From Enterocloster clostridioformis (GTDB taxonomy: Bacteria; Bacillota; Clostridia; Lachnospirales; Lachnospiraceae), in the NCBI RefSeq assembly GCF_020297485.1, contig NZ_JAIWZC010000001.1, positions 620,001 through 684,000 of the forward strand: DNA of 64,000 nt, written 5' to 3'. Below the pieces are notes generated by a model. The model did no database searches, was not told the DNA's origin, and worked only from the letters and a program-made list of their open reading frames with translations. The position numbers and the translations under genes are program-made. This document shows, piece after piece, positions 42,945 through 50,576 of this stretch (positions are counted from its first letter, which is position 1; every line of letters starts with the position of its first letter).

Positions 42945-44282
42945 TTATTCTAATATACAGATGGGCTGGTTATATTCATTCCTAACCGGCTTCCCCAGTT
43001 TTTTTGAAAGCAGGACCTGGCGGATATGGGAGGCGTAGATGTCCTGAGAGAACATATCCAGGGCTGTTCCTGTGAGAATGCGGGGGGCGTCGGCTGTCTT
43101 GGTAATCAGGGGAATAGCGGTTTTTTGCTTTACCAGAGCCAGCAGTTCCCGGGATTCCTTCCTGAATCCCAGGATTCTGGCGTAGGGGGCCCGGCCGGCC
43201 TCTTTGTATGACTGCACCCTGGCGGCGGTCAGGCCCAGCACCATGTGAAGAAGGGCGCGGCTGATCCGGGTATAGGTGTACTGGCGTGTCTTAAGCTGTT
43301 CTATCCGGCCTTCCCAGCTGACCTGTTGGAGAAGGCAGCTGTCCAGCCGGCGCGCCATCTCCGCCGACATATCTCCGTATTGTGTATAATCCGTTCCCTC
43401 CCGCCTCAGTGACAGGAGACGGAAGTTCAGTATCTCAGACAGATCATTGGCCTCCAGGGAGGGTTCCTGGCCGTACAGGGGCCAGATTGCCGGTGGGATG
43501 TGTGTCCTGGACTCAGGTGTCAGTTTTGTATATGGAGGCAGATCCGTATCTGCGTACAGTTCCCATGTTTTAAGCGTCCGCCGGATGGCTGAGGCGGAAG
43601 CCTGTCCGCCCTCCAGGCCTTCATCGTGGTAGCCCTGCCCCCGGCGGCGGATAGTCAGCGGAATAAGCGGACTGTCCTGGCGCAGAATGGCCTTGCAGTA
43701 CTCGATACCCAGAAGATTGTTGGGGGAGCCCAGAAGCTTGTCCATTTCTTCTTTTTTTAATGGAAAATCCTTATCCCTGTCCGCCATCACAAGCAGAGCC
43801 TGATTGCGGGCAAGGGGCCAGCTTAGACCGCTTCGCAGTCCAAGGTTCAGCAGAGAGGAGAAGTCCCCGCCTTCCTGTGCCAGGATACCGGCAGCCTTCT
43901 GAATCCTGCTGATATCCCCGGCCTCACTGCCAAAGCACAGTACCTCCACTGCTCCCAGTCCTGTGAGCAGGGCCACGCCGCAGGCAGCAAAATCCTCCGC
44001 ACTGCTGACCGCAAAGGCGGAGGGAAGCTCCACCACCAGATCCGCGCCGCAGGAAAGGGCCATTCTGGCGCGCAGATATTTGCTGTAGACCGCAGGCTCT
44101 CCTCTCTGCACAAAATCACCGCTCATGGCAGCGACGCACCAGCTTGCGCCGGTCCGTTTTTTTGCTTCTTCTATTTGAAATTTATGTCCTCCGTGAAACG
44201 GGTTATACTCGGCAATGATGCCGATTACCTTTGCCGGCTGTTCCAACTTTTCTGGCTGTTCCAACTTTTCTGACTGTCCCAA
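42945..44282 (-). CDS. tmcAL: tRNA(Met) cytidine acetate ligase TmcAL (YlbM)
   Basis: A 445-residue nucleotidyltransferase-like enzyme that makes N4-acetylcytidine in the elongator tRNA-Met wobble position from acetate and ATP. The HIGH-like motif is EYNPFHGGHKFQIEEAKK at about 25-42, followed by MSGDFVQRGEPAVYSKYLRA, DLVVELPSAFAVSSAEDFA and the SPNNLLGIEYCKAI segment. TTG start with GGAG nine bases upstream; there is no ATG near the conserved N-terminus. Two tandem 15-bp repeats at the 5' end (KLEQPEKLEQP) extend the N-terminus unusually. Confidence 0.91.
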   Translation of the reverse strand: MGQSEKLEQPEKLEQPAKVIGIIAEYNPFHGGHKFQIEEAKKRTGASWCVAAMSGDFVQRGEPAVYSKYLRARMALSCGADLVVELPSAFAVSSAEDFAACGVALLTGLGAVEVLCFGSEAGDISRIQKAAGILAQEGGDFSSLLNLGLRSGLSWPLARNQALLVMADRDKDFPLKKEEMDKLLGSPNNLLGIEYCKAILRQDSPLIPLTIRRRGQGYHDEGLEGGQASASAIRRTLKTWELYADTDLPPYTKLTPESRTHIPPAIWPLYGQEPSLEANDLSEILNFRLLSLRREGTDYTQYGDMSAEMARRLDSCLLQQVSWEGRIEQLKTRQYTYTRISRALLHMVLGLTAARVQSYKEAGRAPYARILGFRKESRELLALVKQKTAIPLITKTADAPRILTGTALDMFSQDIYASHIRQVLLSKKLGKPVRNEYNQPICILE

Positions 44283-44542
44283 GTTCCTTTACTCCTGTCC
44301 TGATTCTTTCCCGGTTTATTTTATCATGTCCATTATATCTTCAAACATCCATTCCGTCCAGACGGCATTTGTTAATCTTCAGTTTATAAATCTATAATAA
44401 TTAGAACACAGATTCTCCACAATCGTTTCACAATTCCACCATAAATGACGGCTATATTACTAATTATAAAAAGCAAGAGCAATTAAGAAACAGCCCATAC
44501 AGTTTAATAAAAATAGAGAAACGTATGAAAGGAGACTTTGCT

Positions 44543-46090
44543 ATGTACGAGAATGAAAATAAGAATATGAATGGTTTGGGAAATGAAAATATGGAACACA
44601 GGGATGTACCCGAGACAGCCGTAAACTGGACTATCCCGGGTGACGGGAGGAGCCGGCAGAGACAGAATACGCAGAGCCAGAATACAGAGGGACAGTACTC
44701 ACAGGGACAGGGAAGCCAGGGGCCCCGCGAACAGCATGCCCAGGGACCAGACACCGGATTCAGCCCATATGGCGGCCGGGCCAACAGCCAGGACTGCTAT
44801 GGCGGGAATTCCTATCAGGGATACCAGGGCGGCGGCGATAAGCACCGGAATCATTCCAACAAAGAACGCTTTGCAAAAAGGGTGGCGGGAATCACGGCAG
44901 CAGCGGTCCTATTCGGAACCGTATCAGGCGGAGTCATGACAGGTGTGAATTACCTGGGAAACAGGCTAACGGGTGCGTATGGAACCGCAGGCACATCGGC
45001 TGAGACACAGGCACAGAACCAGATAGGGCAGGCAGCCCCGGTCAATGCACAGGCATCCGGAAACCAGGGCGCCACGGCAGTATCCGCTGTCACCGACGTG
45101 TCGGGCATCGTGGAAAACGCCATGCCGTCCATTGTAGCCATCAATGACACCATGACCGTGGAGCAGCGTGATTTCTTCGGAATGCCGCAGACCTACACGG
45201 CGCAGAGCAGCGGTTCCGGCATCATCGTGAACCAGACCGACACGGAACTTCTCATTGCCACCAATAACCATGTGGTGGACGGGGCTTCCGATTTAAAGGT
45301 TACATTTGTTGACAACAAGGATGTGAGCGCCGCTGTGAAGGGAACGGATTCAGCATCTGACCTGGCAATCATCGCCGTGCAGTTAAAGGATATCCCCTCC
45401 GACACCATGAGCAAGATTAAGGTGGCTGCCCTGGGTAATTCAGATGATATCAAGGTGGGACAGCAGGTCATCGCCATAGGAAACGCCCTTGGATACGGCC
45501 AGTCCGTCACCGTGGGATATGTAAGCGCCCTGGATCGTGAGATCACAGATGAAAAGGGAATTAACAGGACCTTCATCCAGACAGACGCGGCCATCAACCC
45601 GGGCAACAGCGGCGGCGCGCTCATTGATTTAAGCGGAAAGGTCATCGGCATCAATGCCGCCAAGACGGCTTCCACGGAAGTGGAGGGAATGGGCTTTGCC
45701 ATTCCGATTTCCAAGGCCCAGGACATCTTAAACAGCCTGATGACTAAGAAAACGCGAGTGGCTGTATCCGAGGACGCTCAGGGTTATCTGGGAATTCAGG
45801 GAACCAACATTGACGCTGCCACCTCACAGATGTACGGTATGCCGGTAGGAATCTATGTCTATAAAATCGTGGAGGGCCAAGCAGCCTCAACCTCTGATTT
45901 AAAGGAAAAGGATATCATCACCAAGTTTGACGGACAGTCCGTCACCAGCATGGAAGATCTGAAGCAGATGCTCACCTACTATGAGGGCGGAGCAGCCGTT
46001 ACCCTTACGGTGCAGTCCCTGGTGGACGGGGCATATGTGGAGCACGATGTGCAGGTGACCCTGGGAACCAGGCCCGCAGCCCAGAGCTGA
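44543..46090 (+). CDS. HtrA/DegP-like membrane-anchored serine protease with PDZ domain
   Basis: About 515 residues. An unusually long, Asn/Gln/Gly/Ser-rich cytoplasmic N-tail (about 1-110) precedes one membrane helix (VAGITAAAVLFGTVSGGVMT). The trypsin-like domain has the triad H (ATNNHVVDG, about 243), D (SDLAIIAVQL, about 273) and S (NPGNSGGALIDL, about 355). A PDZ domain follows (YLGIQGTNIDA ... VTSMEDLKQMLTYYEGG). AAAGGAGA eight bases before ATG 44543 sets the start. Protein quality control at the outer face of the membrane. Confidence 0.93.
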   Translation: MYENENKNMNGLGNENMEHRDVPETAVNWTIPGDGRSRQRQNTQSQNTEGQYSQGQGSQGPREQHAQGPDTGFSPYGGRANSQDCYGGNSYQGYQGGGDKHRNHSNKERFAKRVAGITAAAVLFGTVSGGVMTGVNYLGNRLTGAYGTAGTSAETQAQNQIGQAAPVNAQASGNQGATAVSAVTDVSGIVENAMPSIVAINDTMTVEQRDFFGMPQTYTAQSSGSGIIVNQTDTELLIATNNHVVDGASDLKVTFVDNKDVSAAVKGTDSASDLAIIAVQLKDIPSDTMSKIKVAALGNSDDIKVGQQVIAIGNALGYGQSVTVGYVSALDREITDEKGINRTFIQTDAAINPGNSGGALIDLSGKVIGINAAKTASTEVEGMGFAIPISKAQDILNSLMTKKTRVAVSEDAQGYLGIQGTNIDAATSQMYGMPVGIYVYKIVEGQAASTSDLKEKDIITKFDGQSVTSMEDLKQMLTYYEGGAAVTLTVQSLVDGAYVEHDVQVTLGTRPAAQS

Positions 46091-46187
46091 TGAAACTCTA
46101 ATGGATATTCCTGTTTTATGGTTTCGATTGTTCATAAAGCGAATTAATAACATTAGCTAAAAAACTACAGATCTTAACTGGAAAATG

Positions 46188-46196
46188 TGCTATACT
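46188..46196 (+). promoter_or_regulatory. Extended -10 promoter of darA
   Basis: TGCTATACT: extended -10 TG plus TATACT, about 34 bp before the start codon. No convincing -35 box. Confidence 0.5.
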
Positions 46197-46229
46197 AACG
46201 TATATAAACTCGCCAAGGAGGTACAGCTT

Positions 46230-46562
46230 ATGAAATTAGTGTATGCAATTGTGAGAAATGATAATGAAGATGATGTTGTAAGCCAGCTGACCCAGCATCA
46301 TTACAGTGTTACAAGACTTTCCACCACAGGGGGTTTCCTGAAAAAAGGAAATACAACATTGATGATTGGTGCGGAAGATGATAAGGTACAGGAAGTGATT
46401 GATGTGATTAAGCAGGAGTGCGGCCAGCATCAGAGGCTGACTGTCAACATGCCTTATATATCAGGCACCACCATGGTAAATTATGCAACTATGCCCATGA
46501 CAGTTGATGTGGGCGGCGCCACTATTTTTGTGATTAACGTGGACCGTTACGAGAAAATTTAA
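46230..46562 (+). CDS. darA: Cyclic-di-AMP receptor (DarA/PstA-like, DUF970)
   Basis: A 110-residue PII-like signal protein. Family segments: MKLVYAIVRNDNEDDVVSQL, STTGGFLKKGNTTLMIGAED, DKVQEVIDVIKQECG and the C-terminal VDVGGATIFVINVDRYEKI. It binds c-di-AMP, the Firmicutes messenger for potassium and osmotic control; output partner unknown. GCCAAGGAGGTACAGCTT precedes the ATG. Its terminator is the insertion target of group IIC intron 2. Confidence 0.94.
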   Translation: MKLVYAIVRNDNEDDVVSQLTQHHYSVTRLSTTGGFLKKGNTTLMIGAEDDKVQEVIDVIKQECGQHQRLTVNMPYISGTTMVNYATMPMTVDVGGATIFVINVDRYEKI

Positions 46563-46576
46563 TCACCAGATACCTG

Positions 46577-46613
46577 AATCCGCAGGCCGGAAGATACGGC
46601 CCTGCGGATTTTT
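46577..46613 (+). terminator. Terminator of darA, target of intron 2
   Basis: AATCCGCAGG pairs with CCTGCGGATT (with an inner CCG/CGG), followed by TTTTG; the intron starts at 46615. Confidence 0.88.
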
Positions 46614-47017
46614 GGTGCGCCCGGCGGGCGCACGTTCTAACGGGTGAAAGTCCCTGACCCGCCCGGCAGTGGGAAGGGTGCAGCCAATGGCAAGGGCGTC
46701 ATCGTGAGGTGGGGTCTGAAGGAAGCCGGAGGCAAACCACTGGCCTGTAAAAGTTGTCCGGATAGGCTGTGAAGCGTGGATGAGGTTGCCTAACAAACTA
46801 AAGTCCAATAACTGCACGGAACGCCAGCAGTAAACGGGGCAGGTATAAGTGGGAAAGAACGTGTGAGTACCCGGGGAGGTCTCACGGACGTGAAAGTGGC
46901 GATAAAACATTCGCTGTCACGGAGTAAAGCTTGCCGTGAGAAGTCAGCAGAGGTCATAGTACCGGGCGGTCGCAAACGCACCGGGAAGGACTGAACAGTA
47001 GGAGGTGTCGTTACCAA

Positions 47018-48433
47018 ATGGAAACCGGACATGGAATTAAGTACAGACAACTTCATATTGAGGACTACCTGCGAGAGATACCTGCGGAACAGGGAAGGGA
47101 AACAGGAGAGTACGCCCATGAAAGGATTACCGGGAACCCCGACACCAACACGGACTTTCGGACGGACAACCTGCTAGATACGATTCTTAGAAGCGACAAT
47201 CTAAATGCCGCCTATAAGAAGGTCAAAACGAACAAAGGCGTTGGTGGGATTGCCGGAATGCAGGTGGATGAACTTCTACCCTACCTGAGAGAACACCAGT
47301 CCGAATTGGTCGAGCAGGTGAGGGAAGGCAAATACAAGCCAAACCCAGTCCGAAGGGTAGAAATACCCAAAGAGGAGAAAGGAAAAACAAGGAAACTGGG
47401 GATACCCACAGTGGTAGACAGGGTAATCCAACAGGCAATCGCACAGGAACTGACGCCCTTATATGAAGAACAGTTCTCTGACAACAGCATCGGATTCCGT
47501 CCCGGCAGAGGGGCGCATGACGCACTGGAAAGATGTAGGAAATATATCAACGAAGGATATGTCTACGTGGTCAGCATGGATTTACAATCCTACTTTGACA
47601 CGGTGAACCACAGCAAGCTGATAGAGGTGCTGTCGAGGACGGTGAAGGACGGGAGGGTAATCTCGCTGATACACAAGTACCTGAAAGCCGGAGTAATGGA
47701 GGACGGAGGATTTCACGCAACGACCGAGGGCGTGCCGCAGGGAGGCCCGCTAAGTCCCTTATGTGGAAATGTCATGCTGAATGAGTTGGACAAGGAACTG
47801 GAGCGCAGGGGACACAAGTATGTGAGGTATGCGGATGACTGCCTGATTCTGTGCAAAAGCAGGAAAAGCGCAGAGAGGACAATGGAAAACATTGTGCCAT
47901 TCATCACAGGAAAACTGTTTCTGAAAGTCAATCTTCAGAAAACGACAGTGAGCCACGTCAGCAAGATAAAATACCTGGGCTACGGCTTTTACCGGCATAA
48001 AGGGAAATGCCGCATGAGGATACACCCGAAGTCGGTGGCAAAAATGAAGAACCGGATACGGGAGCTGACAACCAGAGGGAACAAATGGAGCAATCAGGAG
48101 AGGGAAGAAAAACTCCGAAGCTATGCAAGGGGATGGATTAACTATTATCGATATGCAGACATGAAAAGCCTGATGGAACAGACGGATGAGTGGCTGCGCC
48201 ACAGAATCCGAGCGGTGTACTGGAAACAATGGAAGAAGGTACGCACAAGATATAAAATGTTGCGGGCGTTACATTTACCAGAGTGGAAGGTGCATGAGAT
48301 GGCGAACTGCCGAAAGGGAGTGTGGAGAGCGGCGGGAATGCTCAACTCGGCACTCACCAAAAGAATCATAGTGGACAGACTTGGTTATCCCGATATGACT
48401 GCCCACTATCTGAAAGTCCGAGTAAACTATTGA
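47018..48433 (+). CDS. Group IIC intron reverse transcriptase/maturase, intact
   Basis: A 471-residue protein with RT blocks TNKGVGGIAGMQVDELLPYL, NPVRRVEIPKEEKGKTRKLG, NSIGFRPGRGAHDALERC, MDLQSYFDTVNHSK, GVPQGGPLSPLCGNVMLNEL and the catalytic KYVRYADDCLILC, then the maturase X domain to LGYPDMTAHYLKVRVNY. No HNH endonuclease. Usual GVDGM is GIAGM here. ATG follows TAGGAGGTGTCGTTACCAA. The stop codon overlaps domain V by two bases, so nothing is wasted between maturase and ribozyme. About half identical to intron 1 RT by eye, so they are different introns, not copies. Confidence 0.93.
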   Translation: METGHGIKYRQLHIEDYLREIPAEQGRETGEYAHERITGNPDTNTDFRTDNLLDTILRSDNLNAAYKKVKTNKGVGGIAGMQVDELLPYLREHQSELVEQVREGKYKPNPVRRVEIPKEEKGKTRKLGIPTVVDRVIQQAIAQELTPLYEEQFSDNSIGFRPGRGAHDALERCRKYINEGYVYVVSMDLQSYFDTVNHSKLIEVLSRTVKDGRVISLIHKYLKAGVMEDGGFHATTEGVPQGGPLSPLCGNVMLNELDKELERRGHKYVRYADDCLILCKSRKSAERTMENIVPFITGKLFLKVNLQKTTVSHVSKIKYLGYGFYRHKGKCRMRIHPKSVAKMKNRIRELTTRGNKWSNQEREEKLRSYARGWINYYRYADMKSLMEQTDEWLRHRIRAVYWKQWKKVRTRYKMLRALHLPEWKVHEMANCRKGVWRAAGMLNSALTKRIIVDRLGYPDMTAHYLKVRVNY

Positions 48434-48499
48434 ACCGCGTAGTACCGAACGGTACGCTACGTGGTGTGGAAGGGGAGGTTAAAATCTCCCCTATCCGAT
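48432..48499 (+). ncRNA. Domain V/VI of group IIC intron 2
   Basis: Starts GAACCGCGTAGTACCGAACG (48432-48451), closely parallel to intron 1 domain V. It is followed by the terminal hairpin and TATCCGAT. Confidence 0.85.
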
Positions 48500-48590
48500 T
48501 TTGCGCGTCATGGGCGCGCTCTAACGGGTGAAAGTCCCGAATACGCCTAGGCAACAAGAAAGTGTTTCCGGATAAGGCTGTTTTTAGACG
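48500..48590 (+). mobile_element. Relic of a third group IIC intron, 5' domain only
   Basis: TTTGCGCGTCATGGGCGCGC...CTAACGGGTGAAAGTCCC and CGCCTAGGCAACAA match the 5' end of intron 1 (GCGTAGGCAACAA) better than intron 2. CCGGATAAGGCTGT after about 48570 matches a later part of domain I (CCGGATAGGCTGT in intron 2), so it has internal deletions and no RT. It directly abuts the 3' end of intron 2. Confidence 0.75.
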
Positions 48591-48651
48591 GTGGGGTATG
48601 GATATTGCCTGTTTTACGTCTGGATTGTACACATAACCCTGATTGGCCAGA

Positions 48652-48660
48652 TGTTATAAT
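48652..48660 (+). promoter_or_regulatory. Extended -10 promoter of the CODH-hydrogenase operon
   Basis: TGTTATAAT: TGN plus a perfect TATAAT, 36 bp before the start codon, without a good -35. The palindrome TGTACA (within TTGTACACA) lies about 20 bp upstream. Confidence 0.55.
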
Positions 48661-48695
48661 GAATCCATATGATATAAATACATAAGGAGGGGCAT

Positions 48696-50576
48696 ATGGA
48701 GAGAACAATGTGCAGCAGTGCGGATAAAAAGCTGCAGGAGTTTCTGGAATCAGTGCAGGAGGACCATTCCCACCGCAGAATGGTCCAACAGGAGGTAAAA
48801 TGCGGTTTCGGCCTGGACGGAGTGTGCTGCAGGCTCTGTTCAAATGGTCCGTGCCGCATATCAAAGGCAAGACCCAAAGGAGTATGCGGCGCGGACAGGG
48901 ATACCATAGCGGCAAGGAATTTCCTGCGCTCCGTGGCAGCCGGTTCAGGCTGCTACATCCACGTGGCGGAACAGGCAGCCAAAGAATTAAAATCAGCAGC
49001 ACTGACAGGAAGAACATTGAGGGGGATTTCCGCGCTTCGCAGCCTGTGCAGTGAGCTGGGCATTGACGGTGCGGATGATTCTGAAAAGGCGCTTTGCCTG
49101 GCCGAGGCAGTATTGGAGGATTTGCATAGGCCCTGTGATGAGAAAATGCGGCTTACAAAAAAGCTTGCCTATGGAAAGCGGACCGGGTTATGGGAAAAGG
49201 CAGGCATTCTTCCCGGGGGAGCCAAGGATGAGATATTTAATGCAGTCCTGAAGACTTCCACCAATCTGAATTCAGATCCCATGGACATGCTGGCCCAATG
49301 CCTGCGGCTGGGGATTTCCACAGGAGTATATGGACTTGTGCTGGTCAACCGCCTGAACGACATCCTGATGGGGGAACCTGAATTAGGCTTTGACCCGGTG
49401 GGGATGCGGGTGATTGACCCGGAATGCATCAACATCATGGTTACAGGGCATCAGCACTCCATGTTCGCAGGCCTGACGGAACTGCTGGAACGTCCTGAGA
49501 TAAAGGCAATGGCAGAAAAAGCGGGAGCCAGGGGAATCCGGATTGTCGGATGTACCTGTGTGGGGCAGGATTTCCAGGCCAGAGGCCGCCGCTATGAAGA
49601 TGTGTTCTGCGGACATGCGGGCAATAACTACAGCAGCGAGGCAGTACTGATGACCGGCTGCATTGACCTTGTGGTATCGGAATTCAACTGTTCCCTTCCT
49701 GGAATTGAGCCTGTCTGTGAAAAGCGTTCCATCCCCATGCTTTGTCTGGATGATGTGGCAAAGAAAAAAGGCGCCCGGTACCTGCCATATAGCGCGGCGG
49801 AGCGGGAGGATGTAAGCATAAATGTGATTGCGGCCGCCATTGCATCCTATGCGGGGCGTGTAAAAACAGGAAAACGGCAGAATCCCATGGAAGGGCACGG
49901 ATGCGGCGAGGCGATTACAGGGGTTACGGAAATGACCTTAAAAGGAGCATTGGGAGGAAGCTTCGTTCCTCTGGCGGATTTAATTGCCGCCGGCAGAATA
50001 AAGGGAGTGGCGGCGGTTGTGGGCTGCTCCAATCTGAGGGCCAGGGGCCATGACGTATTTACGGTGGAACTGGTAAAAAAGCTGATTGCTAAAGACATAC
50101 TGGTGCTTTCGGCGGGATGTACCTGCGGAGGTCTGGAAAACTGCGGCCTTATGAGCCGCAAAGCTGCCGGAATGGCCGGCCCGGGCTTATCCGGTGTGTG
50201 TCAGAATCTTGGCATTCCTCCTGTACTCAATTTCGGTCCCTGTCTTGCCATCGGCAGGATTGAGGCTGTTGCAGGGGAACTGGCAGGAATCCTGGGCGTG
50301 GATTTGCCCCAGCTGCCGGTTGTGGTTTCCGCACCTCAATGGCTGGAGGAACAGGCCCTGGCGGACGGGGCCTTTGCCCTGGCCCTTGGCTTTCACCTGC
50401 ATCTGGGCCTGGCGCCCTTTGTGACAGGCAGTCCGGTTATCATGGATGTGCTTTGTAATAAAATGGAAGAGATGACCGGCGGAAAGCTTTTTGTGGAAAC
50501 TGAGATTGATCAAGCAGCAAATCAGATTGAGGCAGTCATAATGGACAAGAGAAGGGGGCTGGGATTTAATGAGTGA
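48696..50576 (+). CDS. Anaerobic Ni-Fe carbon monoxide dehydrogenase (CooS) homologue, atypical active site
   Basis: A 626-residue homologue of CooS, which oxidises CO to CO2 and passes electrons to ferredoxin. Cluster ligands seen: D/B-cluster cysteines C36, C44, C45, C48, C53, C64 (KCGFGLDGVCCRLCSNGPC, GVCGAD); C-cluster candidates H252 (VTGHQHS), C288 (VGCTCVGQD), C332 (SEFNCSLPG), C444 (VVGCSN), C475 (SAGCTCGG), C516 (FGPCLA). By alignment from memory to Carboxydothermus CooS-II, the catalytic His93 (AHSDHGR motif) is Tyr87 and Lys563 (EKA) is Gln553. CO oxidation may therefore be slow, or the substrate may differ. AAGGAGGGGCAT precedes the ATG. The stop overlaps the hydrogenase gene by 8 bp. 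Confidence 0.85.
   Translation: MERTMCSSADKKLQEFLESVQEDHSHRRMVQQEVKCGFGLDGVCCRLCSNGPCRISKARPKGVCGADRDTIAARNFLRSVAAGSGCYIHVAEQAAKELKSAALTGRTLRGISALRSLCSELGIDGADDSEKALCLAEAVLEDLHRPCDEKMRLTKKLAYGKRTGLWEKAGILPGGAKDEIFNAVLKTSTNLNSDPMDMLAQCLRLGISTGVYGLVLVNRLNDILMGEPELGFDPVGMRVIDPECINIMVTGHQHSMFAGLTELLERPEIKAMAEKAGARGIRIVGCTCVGQDFQARGRRYEDVFCGHAGNNYSSEAVLMTGCIDLVVSEFNCSLPGIEPVCEKRSIPMLCLDDVAKKKGARYLPYSAAEREDVSINVIAAAIASYAGRVKTGKRQNPMEGHGCGEAITGVTEMTLKGALGGSFVPLADLIAAGRIKGVAAVVGCSNLRARGHDVFTVELVKKLIAKDILVLSAGCTCGGLENCGLMSRKAAGMAGPGLSGVCQNLGIPPVLNFGPCLAIGRIEAVAGELAGILGVDLPQLPVVVSAPQWLEEQALADGAFALALGFHLHLGLAPFVTGSPVIMDVLCNKMEEMTGGKLFVETEIDQAANQIEAVIMDKRRGLGFNE

Larger units (their letters stand above)
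46615..48499 (+). mobile_element. Group IIC intron 2, apparently intact (about 1885 bp)
   Basis: Starts GTGCGCCCGGC at the T tract of the darA terminator. Domain I segments GGGTGAAAGTCCC, GTCTGAAGGAAGCCGG, GGGGAGGTCTCACGG, GAAGTCAGCAGAGG are the same landmarks as in intron 1. Reverse transcriptase in domain IV, then domain V at 48432 and a GGGGAGG/CCTCCCC-type hairpin, ending TATCCGAT. The target, just after a stem-loop terminator on the sense strand, is the known habit of class C introns. The 455 bp from 46563 to 47017 are ribozyme RNA, not protein-coding. Confidence 0.9.

Noticed and set aside
48696..50576. Hybrid cluster protein (Hcp) instead of a CODH homologue
   Set aside because: The two families are related, but the CxxxxxxxCC start motif, spacing of all later cysteines and the length match CooS.
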